A stretch of 32,346 bases of DNA from Bifidobacterium breve (GTDB lineage Bacteria > Actinomycetota > Actinomycetes > S36-B12 > UBA5976). The notes beneath the pieces were generated by a model that worked only from the letters and a program-made list of their open reading frames with translations, made no database searches and had not been told where the DNA came from. Location of the stretch: NCBI GenBank assembly GCA_945866135.1, contig CAMBGF010000007.1, positions 1-32,346 of the forward strand, written 5' to 3'. A program made the translations under genes and the position numbers. Below are positions 1 through 6,850 of this stretch, piece after piece (position 1 is the stretch's first letter; every line of letters starts with the position of its first letter).

Positions 1-1
1 A

Positions 2-961
2 GCACCAGCAGGCTTAAGCAAAGTTATTTATGGCTCGGGCGGCGGCGAAGCAATCGACATTGCGCTTAAATCAGCACGACATGCCACGCAGAAGCGAAAA
101 ATCGTCTCAATTATTAAGGCGTATCACGGCCATACAGGTTTGGCTGTTGGAACTGGCGATGACCGATTTTCGAAATTGTTTCTCTCGGATCGCCCTGAAG
201 AGTTTCCACATGTTCCATTTAATGACTTAGCAGCGATGGAAGAGGCTTTGCGCGGCCGCGATGTTGCCGCAGTAATCATGGAAACTATTCCAGCTACTTA
301 TGGATTCCCGTTACCAAACCCTGGATATTTAGAGGCAGTCAAACTTTTGTGTGAAAAATATGACGCACTTTACATCGCTGATGAAGTGCAGACCGGATTA
401 ATGCGAACTGGTGAACTCTGGGGTATCTCAAAGCATGGAATTACCCCAGATATCTTGGTTACTGGAAAAGGTATTTCGGGTGGACTTTATCCGATCGCTG
501 CAGTGCTTGCTACTGACAAAGCTGCAAGTTGGTTAAATGAAGATGGCTTTGGACACATCTCGACATTTGGTGGTGCTGAACTTGGTTGCATCGCGGCACT
601 GAAAACTCTTGAAATCTGTTCGCGAGAAGAAACTCGCTCTATGGTTCACTACATCGCCGATTATGTGGCCATGCGGTTAGCAGATGTGCAAGCAACTTAC
701 CCAGATTGGTTCATTGGGATTCGCCAAAACGGCGTAATTCTTGGCTTGGAATTTGCTCACCCACAAGGCGCCAAATATGTAATGCGCCATCTTTACGAGA
801 ATGGCGTGTGGGCAATTTTTTCAACTCTTGATCCACGGGTGCTTCAATACAAGCCGGGTATTTTGCTTAAGCCTGAAGTTGCTGAAGAACTTTTAGATCG
901 CACCGAGTTAGCAATTGGAAAAGCGTATGCAGAAATTCGCAGTGAGCGCAGGTCAGCATGA
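2..961 (+). CDS. Class III PLP-dependent aminotransferase-fold enzyme, probable amino-alcohol-phosphate phospho-lyase of the microcompartment (5' truncated)
   Basis: The reading frame is open from base 2, so the gene starts before the window; the ATG at 140 in the ORF track is internal. The class III fold is shown by GSGGGEAID near the start (cofactor phosphate loop), AYHGHTG, the Asp of ADEVQTG, and the PLP lysine in VTGKGISGG (codon near 467). Class III enzymes include transaminases and phospho-lyases such as ethanolamine-phosphate phospho-lyase. In RMM-type microcompartments this position is proposed to hold the lyase that turns 1-amino-2-propanol O-phosphate into propionaldehyde, ammonia and phosphate. 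I infer that role from the adjacent acylating aldehyde dehydrogenase and the downstream small-molecule kinase. The stop overlaps the next start (ATGA), indicating translational coupling. A true transaminase remains possible because the motifs do not separate the two activities. Confidence 0.85.
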   Translation, partial: APAGLSKVIYGSGGGEAIDIALKSARHATQKRKIVSIIKAYHGHTGLAVGTGDDRFSKLFLSDRPEEFPHVPFNDLAAMEEALRGRDVAAVIMETIPATYGFPLPNPGYLEAVKLLCEKYDALYIADEVQTGLMRTGELWGISKHGITPDILVTGKGISGGLYPIAAVLATDKAASWLNEDGFGHISTFGGAELGCIAALKTLEICSREETRSMVHYIADYVAMRLADVQATYPDWFIGIRQNGVILGLEFAHPQGAKYVMRHLYENGVWAIFSTLDPRVLQYKPGILLKPEVAEELLDRTELAIGKAYAEIRSERRSA

Positions 962-2529
962 GTGAAATGACTTTTGAGCCATTAATGGTCGAACCTGCAG
1001 GAGTTCCACGCGGCCGAGCAATGGTTGAACGCGCAGATTGGGCAGCTCGAGCTTATGCAAAATACGACATTGCAACCGTCAATCGCATAGTTGATGCGGC
1101 GGCCGCAGCGCTAGCAAATCGCGCAACAGAATTTGCGCGGGATGCCGTTGCGGAAACCGGTTTCGGGGTAGTGGACCACAAAACTTTAAAGAACATCGCC
1201 TGCTCCACTGGAATTGTTGAAAACTATCGTGGTCAAGACTTTGTCACACCAGAAATTGATGAAGTCAACAAGATTGTGGCAATCCCGCGTCCAGCCGGTG
1301 TGATCTTGGCACTTACGCCATCAACAAATCCAGTTGCGACAGTATCTTTCAAAATTATTTTGGCATTGATGACTCGTAACGCAATCATCATTAGCCCGCA
1401 CCCTATGGCTAAGCGAGTATGTGTTGCAGCTGCAAAAGCAATGGCAGATGCCGCAGTTAGCGCGGGAGCTCCCGATGGAATTATTCAAATCGTTGAGGAC
1501 CCATCTATCCCGTTGATTAATGCCTTAATGACAGATGAAAGAACTGATGTAATTGTGGCAACTGGTGGTAGTCCAGTTGTTCGGTCGGCTTATCGCAGTG
1601 GCAATCCAGCATTTGGTGTTGGCCCGGGTAACGTTCCCGTCTTAGTTGATGCCACCGCTGACCTCGCAAAAACTGCAACCAGAATAATTGAAAGCAAGGC
1701 ATTCGATAATTCAATTTTGTGCACAAATGAAAGCGTTGTAATCGCTGAAGAAGTGATTGCCGACAAGTTGCTAATGGCATTTGCTCGCGAAGGCGCATAT
1801 GTGCTCAAAGATGAAGAACGCGACGCTGTGCGCAATATAGTTTTCCCTGATGGACACTTCAATACCAAAATGGTGGGCAAAGACGCCTCTTGGATTGCCG
1901 AGCAAGCTGGCATAAAAGTTCCAGTAAAAACCAAAGTCTTAGTCGCGCCCTTTGATTTAGCAGTACCCGAAGAGCCGTTAGCGCACGAAAAATTATGCCC
2001 GGTTTTAGGATTTATTCGAGTGCCGACTGCATCACGCGGCATTGATATTGCGCGTGCGATCCTGCGCATTGCCGGTGCGGGACATTCCGCAGCAATTCAC
2101 AGCGCAAATCCAGATCTCATAATGAGATTTAGCGCCGCTGTCCAAGTTCTTAGAGTTTCCGTAAATGTGGGCAATAGCTTGGGAGCCTCTGGCATTCAAA
2201 CTAATCTGCCACCGACCATGACAATCGGCACGGGCTTTGCTGGCAGGTCTTCATTGGGTGAAAACTTGCAACCAAAGCACTTGGTTAATTACACCCGGCT
2301 GGCTTATAACTCTGATGTTCGAGAAGTCATGCCTTCTTTTGCTGGACTAAATCCATGGACAAACCCAACTGGCCCAGTACCTTCCTATCCACGTGCCTCA
2401 AATGATCGCATTCAAGATCCAGTGCACGCACCAATTCAGCGGGAACCGATTTCACAAGATGTCGCTGAACTCCGTGATGAAATTCGCAAGTTAATTGTTG
2501 AAGAACTTCACGCATTGATTAAGAACTAA
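958..2529 (+). CDS. CoA-acylating aldehyde dehydrogenase (PduP/EutE-like) with C-terminal encapsulation peptide
   Basis: The 523-residue protein belongs to the acylating aldehyde dehydrogenase family that makes acyl-CoA from an aldehyde, CoA and NAD+. The catalytic cysteine is Cys255 in SILCTNES, and the nucleotide/CoA region includes ALTPSTNPVATV and FGVGPGNVPVLVD. After the catalytic part (about 1-465) comes a Pro-rich linker and an amphipathic C-terminal helix, ELRDEIRKLIVEELHALI (about 504-521). That layout is typical of BMC encapsulation peptides. In an RMM-type pathway the substrate would be propionaldehyde, giving propionyl-CoA and recycling NAD+ inside the shell. It starts in the ATGA overlap with the upstream PLP enzyme, and the first shell gene follows after 17 bases. 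Family assignment is firm; substrate is inferred. Confidence 0.93.
   Translation: MSEMTFEPLMVEPAGVPRGRAMVERADWAARAYAKYDIATVNRIVDAAAAALANRATEFARDAVAETGFGVVDHKTLKNIACSTGIVENYRGQDFVTPEIDEVNKIVAIPRPAGVILALTPSTNPVATVSFKIILALMTRNAIIISPHPMAKRVCVAAAKAMADAAVSAGAPDGIIQIVEDPSIPLINALMTDERTDVIVATGGSPVVRSAYRSGNPAFGVGPGNVPVLVDATADLAKTATRIIESKAFDNSILCTNESVVIAEEVIADKLLMAFAREGAYVLKDEERDAVRNIVFPDGHFNTKMVGKDASWIAEQAGIKVPVKTKVLVAPFDLAVPEEPLAHEKLCPVLGFIRVPTASRGIDIARAILRIAGAGHSAAIHSANPDLIMRFSAAVQVLRVSVNVGNSLGASGIQTNLPPTMTIGTGFAGRSSLGENLQPKHLVNYTRLAYNSDVREVMPSFAGLNPWTNPTGPVPSYPRASNDRIQDPVHAPIQREPISQDVAELRDEIRKLIVEELHALIKN
2458..2526 (+). other. Encoded C-terminal encapsulation peptide of the aldehyde dehydrogenase
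   Basis: Residues about 501-523 form a predicted amphipathic helix, with Leu/Ile/Val spaced every 3-4 positions and charged residues between them. A proline-rich linker (about 466-500) separates it from the enzyme fold. Such helices at enzyme termini drive cargo loading into microcompartments. The call rests on residue pattern and context only. Confidence 0.65.
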
Positions 2530-2546
2530 CGAGAGACGAGAATTTA

Positions 2547-3146
2547 ATGGCAGAGCTTCGGTCGTTCATTTATATCGACCAAATGCAACCTCAAACTATG
2601 TGCTACTTAGGCTCATGGGTTAAGGGAGCGCTGCCACGAGCAAATATGGCTGCGCAAGTAATTGAAGTTGCCCCTGGTTTGGATATCGAAGCTCTCACTG
2701 ACGTTGCGCTAAAGCATGCAAATGTGCAGGCGGGCATTTTGTTTGTGGAGCGTACTTTCGGCTACTTAGAAATTCACGGCCCAACAGAAGAAGTGCGCGC
2801 TGCGGGTCAAGCAGTTTTGGCAGCGCTTGGCACCACTGAAGCATCTGCCATGAAGCCAAAGATTTTAGCTTCCCGCGTGGTCCCATCAGTTGATCAACAG
2901 CATGCGTTCCTGATCAATCGCAACAAAGTTGGATCCATGATTTTGCCAGGAGAGTCCTTGTATATTTTGGAAGTTGCGCCTGCTTCATATGCAATTTTGG
3001 CTACTAATGAAGCGGAGAAAGCAACGGACATCAAGGTTGTCGACTACCGGATGATTGGTGCGACTGGGCGAGTTTACCTTTCGGGTAAAGAAGCAAATGT
3101 TCGAGCAGCAGCGGAAGTTGCCGAAAAAGTTTTGAGTGATCACTAA
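2547..3146 (+). CDS. Tandem-domain (BMC-T) microcompartment shell protein, copy 1
   Basis: The 199-residue protein has two BMC-fold halves, roughly 1-100 and 101-199, as in pseudohexameric trimers that tile the facets of BMC shells. Recognisable stretches are EVAPGLDIEALTDVALKHA and GILFVERTFGYLEIHG in the first half, and MILPGESLYILEVAP with IGATGRVYLSG in the second. It is clearly paralogous to the BMC-T at 4254-4910, which carries the same motifs in the same order. A purine-rich Shine-Dalgarno (GAGAGACGAG) precedes the ATG. No [4Fe-4S] cysteine arrangement is seen. BMC-T trimers often carry larger, sometimes gated pores for cofactors or bulky substrates, but I cannot tell the pore state from sequence alone. 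The stop overlaps the next ATG (TAATG). Confidence 0.9.
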   Translation: MAELRSFIYIDQMQPQTMCYLGSWVKGALPRANMAAQVIEVAPGLDIEALTDVALKHANVQAGILFVERTFGYLEIHGPTEEVRAAGQAVLAALGTTEASAMKPKILASRVVPSVDQQHAFLINRNKVGSMILPGESLYILEVAPASYAILATNEAEKATDIKVVDYRMIGATGRVYLSGKEANVRAAAEVAEKVLSDH

Positions 3147-3622
3147 TGGCATCTGAAAACGAAATGTTGCGATCACTTGTCCGCGATGCTCTTCGAGAGG
3201 CGTTGAATGGAGCAAACGGCGCTACCGAAATCGTGAAAGCACTTGCCGTTGAATCCAAGCCGGCACAGCTGGTTGAAGTTGTATCACTTAACAATGATTC
3301 AGATCTGAAATCACTGGTAAATCGAGTTTTAGATTTGGCAGCTGACCCGCAGACATTAGCTGCGCTGCGCGAAGGAACAATCGTCTTTCAGTTGAGCCAA
3401 CAGTCAAGTAATCATTCCGCGAGCGATTCAAACGCCACCCGAATTGAAAAGGGTGCGGTAACTGAATCAACAATAAGAAAAGCTGCCGAATCAGGATCAA
3501 CTTTGATCCTGGGTCGGAAGGTAGTTGTTACTTCCTTAGCACGCGATAAAGCGCGTGAAATGGGCGTAGCAATTATTAGAGAAAATCAACAAGAAAATCA
3601 GAAGGGATCGGTGATGCGCTGA
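3146..3622 (+). CDS. Microcompartment-associated protein of unknown function with N-terminal amphipathic helix
   Basis: I do not recognise this 158-residue protein as a named family. The N terminus (about 4-20, EMLRSLVRDALREALNG) is an amphipathic helix resembling an encapsulation peptide. The middle (about 85-105) is polar, Ser/Asn/Gln-rich and likely flexible. The C-terminal part (about 103-148) contains ILGRKVVVTSLARDKAREMG. Its TxxARDxAxxxG pattern recalls short segments in several BMC accessory proteins, though I cannot name a match. It sits inside the shell-gene run, sharing bases with both neighbours (TAATG upstream, TGATG downstream), so it is probably made in step with BMC-T and BMC-P. 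A role as cargo, scaffold or assembly factor is inference. Confidence 0.8.
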   Translation: MASENEMLRSLVRDALREALNGANGATEIVKALAVESKPAQLVEVVSLNNDSDLKSLVNRVLDLAADPQTLAALREGTIVFQLSQQSSNHSASDSNATRIEKGAVTESTIRKAAESGSTLILGRKVVVTSLARDKAREMGVAIIRENQQENQKGSVMR

Positions 3623-3891
3623 TGTTAAAAGCGCGAGTCATCGGAAATGTATGGGCGACCCGTCGTCTAACCGAGATTCCCAATGGGGCTTTTCTCGAGG
3701 TAGAAGTTGAAGGTGGCGCACACTTGGTTGCCTTCGACGTCCTAGGTTCCGGCATAGGTGAAAGTGTTCTGGTCTCAACTGGCTCAGTAGCAGCATCGTG
3801 GTTTCCAGACTCAACTCCACCTATTGACGCTCTCATCATTGGGTCAATTGATGAGGACACTAAAAGTACTGGGAAGCATGTCGCTTCTTAG
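3622..3891 (+). CDS. BMC-P pentameric vertex protein (EutN/CcmL family)
   Basis: The 89-residue protein has the standard length and motifs of the EutN/CcmL/PduN family. It begins MLKARVIGNVWATRR, followed by LEVEVEGGAHLVAFDVLGSGIGE, VLVSTGSVAASW and a C-terminal IIGSIDE. Pentamers of this family cap the twelve vertices of the polyhedral shell. The family's DxxGxGxGxxVLVxxGS pattern is present (DVLGSGIGESVLVSTGS). Its ATG overlaps the stop of the upstream small protein (TGATG). It is the only BMC-P gene in the window, as expected for a low-copy vertex protein. Confidence 0.93.
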   Translation: MLKARVIGNVWATRRLTEIPNGAFLEVEVEGGAHLVAFDVLGSGIGESVLVSTGSVAASWFPDSTPPIDALIIGSIDEDTKSTGKHVAS

Positions 3892-3897
3892 TACATC

Positions 3898-3913
3898 GCT
3901 TGAGAAATCAAGC
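3898..3913 (+). other. GNRA-capped RNA hairpin between BMC-P and BMC-H genes
   Basis: GCTTGA-GAAA-TCAAGC is a perfect 6-bp stem with a GAAA tetraloop, seven bases after the BMC-P stop. No U-tract follows, so it does not look like an intrinsic terminator. It may protect or mark a processed end so that the major hexamer is made at a different level from the vertex protein. Function is inferred. Confidence 0.5.
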
Positions 3914-3936
3914 CGTAATAACTGAAATATCCGAAA

Positions 3937-3952
3937 GCGAATCACGGTTCGC
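3937..3952 (+). other. Second small hairpin upstream of BMC-H
   Basis: GCGAA-TCACGG-TTCGC gives a 5-bp stem with a 6-base loop just upstream of the BMC-H ribosome binding site. With the hairpin at 3898 it makes up most of the structure in the 81-base gap, the only sizeable gap in the shell-gene run. Confidence 0.35.
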
Positions 3953-3960
3953 AATCACAA

Positions 3961-3972
3961 AAGGAGAAAGAT
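3961..3972 (+). promoter_or_regulatory. Strong Shine-Dalgarno for BMC-H
   Basis: AAAAGGAGAAAG lies just before the ATG at 3973 (AGGAG about 6 bases from the start). It is one of the best ribosome binding sites in the window and fits high expression of the main hexameric shell protein. Confidence 0.7.
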
Positions 3973-4257
3973 ATGTCTAGCAACGCACTGGGCTTGATCG
4001 AAACTAAGGGATATGTTGCCGCAGTTGCAGCAGCAGATGCCATGGTTAAGGCAGCCAATGTAACTATTGTTGCGCGTGAAGAAGTTGGCGACGGTCTTGT
4101 GACTGTTGTCATCGTGGGCGATGTCGGCGCAGTTAAAGCTGCGACAGATGCAGGCGCTGAAGCAGTTAACCAAGTTGGCGAACTAGTTTCACAGCATGTA
4201 ATTCCGCGTCCACACTTGGAGCTAAGTAAGTTCTTCAAAGTAGGCGAATCCGCGTGA
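3973..4257 (+). CDS. BMC-H hexameric shell protein (PduA/CcmK family) with acidic pore loop
   Basis: This 94-residue single-domain shell protein aligns almost without gaps to Pdu[10 protein letters not shown] at the start, [31 protein letters not shown] and the C-terminal HVIPRPH. Lys26 and the HVIPRPH arginine, used at hexamer edges, are kept. The pore loop reads EEVGDGL, so positions 37 and 40 are Glu and Asp, where PduA has Lys37 and Ser40 (KIGSGL). Six copies per pore would make it strongly acidic, possibly suited to a cationic amine substrate; that is inference. It has a strong Shine-Dalgarno and its stop overlaps the next GTG (GTGA). It should be the bulk facet protein of the compartment. 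Confidence 0.96.
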   Translation: MSSNALGLIETKGYVAAVAAADAMVKAANVTIVAREEVGDGLVTVVIVGDVGAVKAATDAGAEAVNQVGELVSQHVIPRPHLELSKFFKVGESA

Positions 4258-4910
4258 CCTCGGGCCCACTCGTAGCAGGGCCCGAATTACGCGTCTACTT
4301 ACTTGTTGAAGAGTTGCAACAGCAATTCGCTGCTTACATGAGCACACCGACGCGAGCCCGGGGTTATCCACCATATGGTGGTCAACATTCGTTGATCATT
4401 GAAGTGGCTCCCGGGCTTGCGATCGAGCGAGTAATTGATTTGGCGCTGAAGTCGGTACCGGAAGTTGAACCTGGCATTTTGTTTGTGGAGCGTCAGTTTG
4501 GTGTTTTGGAAGTTCATGCTTCTGACATTGAACTCGTAAAGCGAGCAGGACAGGCGATTCTTGATGGAATCAATGCCCGCGCAACAGATCAATTGCGTCC
4601 ACGCATTCTTTACAGCGACATCATTGAAAACATCACAGATCAACATGCCATTATTCTCAACCGCAATCGCCAGGCTTCCATGGTTATGCCAGGAGAATCA
4701 TTGTTGGTTTATGAAATGACACCAGCATTATTCGCAACCGTAGCTGCTAACGAGGCTGAGAAAGTTGCCCCGGACGTCACACTCGTTGACGTGCAAATGA
4801 TTGGCGCCGCAGGTCGGGTTTACATGAGTGGTACAACGCAGAGCGTCACCAAAGCGCGAGATGCAATCACCAAAGCACTTGAAGCAGTAGTCGGTCGCGA
4901 CCAGGCCTAA
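4254..4910 (+). CDS. Tandem-domain (BMC-T) microcompartment shell protein, copy 2
   Basis: The 218-residue protein is a paralogue of the BMC-T at 2547-3146. Shared motifs are [49 protein letters not shown] and [11 protein letters not shown]. It is longer at the N terminus, with about 45 residues before the EVAPG motif including a Pro/Gly/Arg-rich stretch ([13 protein letters not shown]). The GTG start overlaps the BMC-H stop (GTGA), so it is probably translated by coupling to the hexamer gene. Having one BMC-H, one BMC-P and two BMC-T genes agrees with the four-protein shell I recall for the mycobacterial RMM compartment. Pore chemistry cannot be judged from sequence alone. Confidence 0.92.
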   Translation: MTSGPLVAGPELRVYLLVEELQQQFAAYMSTPTRARGYPPYGGQHSLIIEVAPGLAIERVIDLALKSVPEVEPGILFVERQFGVLEVHASDIELVKRAGQAILDGINARATDQLRPRILYSDIIENITDQHAIILNRNRQASMVMPGESLLVYEMTPALFATVAANEAEKVAPDVTLVDVQMIGAAGRVYMSGTTQSVTKARDAITKALEAVVGRDQA

Positions 4911-4935
4911 TTGGTATACAAACTTTTCCAAAAGT
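4911..4935 (+). promoter_or_regulatory. Candidate operator: two adjacent dyads upstream of the kinase gene
   Basis: TTGGTATACAA centres on the palindrome GTATAC and is nearly symmetric. It is followed immediately by the perfect inverted repeat ACTTTT-CC-AAAAGT (4922-4935). Both lie between the BMC-T stop and the preferred kinase start at 4988. GntR-family proteins often bind short dyads of this kind, and a GntR gene closes the operon. No confident -35/-10 pair accompanies them. Confidence 0.3.
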
Positions 4936-4987
4936 GACAAAAAGTATTGGCGATAGAGCCAAAATGGATGTGGCGAAAGGATTAAGT

Positions 4988-5977
4988 GTGGCTAGCTATT
5001 CAAATGACCCGACTAAGTTGCAAGAGTTTGCCATTGATGCGGTTACTAAATTTGGCTATTCCTTAGATTCAACGATCACGCTAATAAATATATCGGAAAA
5101 CGCTACTTTTAAAGTTACAGATTTAAAAACTGGACTTGACACAATTTTGCGAATTCACCGCCCGTTTTATCACAGCAAACAGGCAATCCAGAGTGAACTG
5201 GATTGGGTGCAGTCTTTGCGCGAAGTTCAACTCGTGCGAACACCCTCGATTTTGCCTGCTGGCTCGGGTGAGCAAGTAATTCTTGTGCAAGATTCAACGG
5301 GCGAGCAACGTCACGCCGTAATGTTTGAATTTATGCCAGGGGTAGAACCCACTGAAGATCGACTTGTTGCGGACTTTGAAACATTAGGCGCGATCACTGC
5401 CCGATTGCACAACCAAGCCAAGCAATGGAAACATTCAAGTAATTTCACGCGCTTCACATGGAATTTTGAAACCGCGCTGGGTCCAAATGGACATTGGGGA
5501 TCGTGGCGAGATGGCCTGGCAATGGGCCCAGCTGAGCTGGAAACTTTGGGAAAACTTTCCGAAACTATTCATAAGAGATTAAATAATTTTGGAAGTAGTG
5601 AAGATCGCTTTGGATTAGTGCATGCTGACATGCGCTTAGCAAATCTTTTAGTTTCAGGTAAAGACGTCACAGTCATTGATTTTGATGACTGCGGGTTTAG
5701 TTGGTACATGTATGACTTAGGGTCCTCGGTTTCTTTTATTGAAGATCACCCCTTAGTGCCTGACATGACGGCTGCTTGGGTTGATGGGTATCGAGGGGTT
5801 TCGCAATTGTCCAAGGAAGAGGAAGCTGAACTACCTACTTTCATAATGTTTCGCAGGTTACTTTTGGTTGCTTGGATTGGTTCCCATCAAGACACTGATA
5901 CGGGCAAGCAAATGGGAGCAAACTTCACTAAAGTCAGTTGCGATTTAGCAGAAAACTACCTGTCAAAATTCGCATAA
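4988..5977 (+). CDS. APH/choline-kinase-fold small-molecule kinase, probable 1-amino-2-propanol kinase
   Basis: This is an aminoglycoside-phosphotransferase-fold kinase of about 329 residues. The catalytic loop HADMRLANLL (Brenner His/Asp/Asn) and the metal-binding IDFDDCG are intact, and DLGSS follows. In the mycobacterial RMM compartment an enzyme of this fold phosphorylates (S)-1-amino-2-propanol, preparing it for elimination to propionaldehyde. The same role is inferred here from the neighbouring class III PLP enzyme, acylating aldehyde dehydrogenase and SDR. The ORF track begins at GTG 4934, but that codon sits inside an inverted repeat and lacks a ribosome binding site. GTG 4988 has AAAGGA six bases upstream and gives an N terminus (ASYSNDPTKLQEF) that leads straight into the fold, so I prefer it. 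Ethanolamine or choline as substrate cannot be excluded. Confidence 0.85.
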   Translation: MASYSNDPTKLQEFAIDAVTKFGYSLDSTITLINISENATFKVTDLKTGLDTILRIHRPFYHSKQAIQSELDWVQSLREVQLVRTPSILPAGSGEQVILVQDSTGEQRHAVMFEFMPGVEPTEDRLVADFETLGAITARLHNQAKQWKHSSNFTRFTWNFETALGPNGHWGSWRDGLAMGPAELETLGKLSETIHKRLNNFGSSEDRFGLVHADMRLANLLVSGKDVTVIDFDDCGFSWYMYDLGSSVSFIEDHPLVPDMTAAWVDGYRGVSQLSKEEEAELPTFIMFRRLLLVAWIGSHQDTDTGKQMGANFTKVSCDLAENYLSKFA

Positions 5978-6043
5978 TCAGGGATACTTTCGGTAAACCG
6001 CAATGAATTTTCAATTGATTCAGGAAAGGCAAAAGGAGAAAAT

Positions 6044-6826
6044 ATGTTTACTTCAATTAGTGGTTATTCAGTAGTTGTCACTGGCGGCACTAAAGGAATT
6101 GGCAAAGGAATCGCCCGGGTATTTGCCAAGGCTGGTGCCAACGTTTTAATTACTGGCCGGGATGAAGCAAGTGCGAAAGCGGCTTGCAAAGAATTGACTG
6201 CTCTTGGCGGGGGAACTGTGACATATCTGCTTGCTGAAGTGAGTAGCAAATCGCAATGTGAACTAGTGGCAGCGACCGCCATTGAACGCAATGGTGGGAT
6301 AGATGTGCTGTGCGCTAACGCTGGCATTTTCCCAGATTCAAAACTAGCAACTATGTCTGAAGCTGACATGGACTTAGTTTTTGGAACGAATATAAAAGGA
6401 ACCATGCTTTCGGTGCAGGCATGCCTGCCAGCACTTGAAAAATCTGGCCACGGCCGAATTGTTCTAACGTCATCGATAACTGGTCCGATAACTGGATTTC
6501 CAGGCTGGTCTCACTATGGCGCAAGTAAAGCCGCCCAACTGGGTTTCATGCGCACCGCTGCAATTGAGCTGGCACCAAAAAAGATCACTGTTAACGCAGT
6601 GCTCCCTGGCAACATCGCAACCGAGGGTCTTGCTGACATGGGGCCGGAATACCGCAAAGCCATGGAAGCTTCGGTACCGCAAGGTCGACTTGGTGAAGTT
6701 GATGACATTGGTAATGCTGCTTTGTTTTTCGCAACAAAAGAAGCGGCATACATAACGGGTCAAGCTTTAGTTATTGATGGTGGACAGATCTTGCCAGAGT
6801 CCCTCGCTGCACTTGAAGCAATGTAG
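6044..6826 (+). CDS. Short-chain dehydrogenase/reductase, probable 1-amino-2-propanol dehydrogenase (aminoacetone reductase)
   Basis: The 260-residue classical SDR has the cofactor motif TGGTKGIG, the structural NAG in CANAGIF, and a catalytic Ser-Tyr-Lys set (SS of LTSSITG, Tyr158 and Lys162 in HYGASK). The C terminus is the usual IDGGQ followed by a short LPESLAAL tail. An SDR from the M. smegmatis RMM locus interconverts aminoacetone and (S)-1-amino-2-propanol; the same reaction is the most economical assignment here. A strong Shine-Dalgarno (AAAGGAGAA) precedes the ATG. The 66-base gap from the kinase gene shows no terminator. By sequence alone it could also be annotated as a FabG-like 3-oxoacyl reductase, so the substrate depends on context. 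Confidence 0.88.
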   Translation: MFTSISGYSVVVTGGTKGIGKGIARVFAKAGANVLITGRDEASAKAACKELTALGGGTVTYLLAEVSSKSQCELVAATAIERNGGIDVLCANAGIFPDSKLATMSEADMDLVFGTNIKGTMLSVQACLPALEKSGHGRIVLTSSITGPITGFPGWSHYGASKAAQLGFMRTAAIELAPKKITVNAVLPGNIATEGLADMGPEYRKAMEASVPQGRLGEVDDIGNAALFFATKEAAYITGQALVIDGGQILPESLAALEAM

Positions 6827-6838
6827 ATCGTTCACAGT

Positions 6839-6844
6839 TACTGT
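6839..6844 (+). promoter_or_regulatory. Candidate -10 box for leaderless GntR gene
   Basis: TACTGT ends six bases before the GTG at 6851, and no Shine-Dalgarno is present. A transcript starting at or near the GTG would be leaderless. No convincing -35 was found, and read-through from the SDR gene is equally possible. Confidence 0.25.
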
Positions 6845-6850
6845 TGACTT

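Noticed and set aside
140-230. ORF starts at 30 and 140 at the window's left edge
   Set aside because: The aminotransferase frame is open from base 2 with family motifs before 140, so 140 is internal. The ORF at 30-230 is in another frame and is a shadow.
1590-2069. 159-residue minus-strand ORF inside the aldehyde dehydrogenase gene
   Set aside because: It has no recognisable motif and lies wholly antisense to a strongly supported gene; treated as a shadow.
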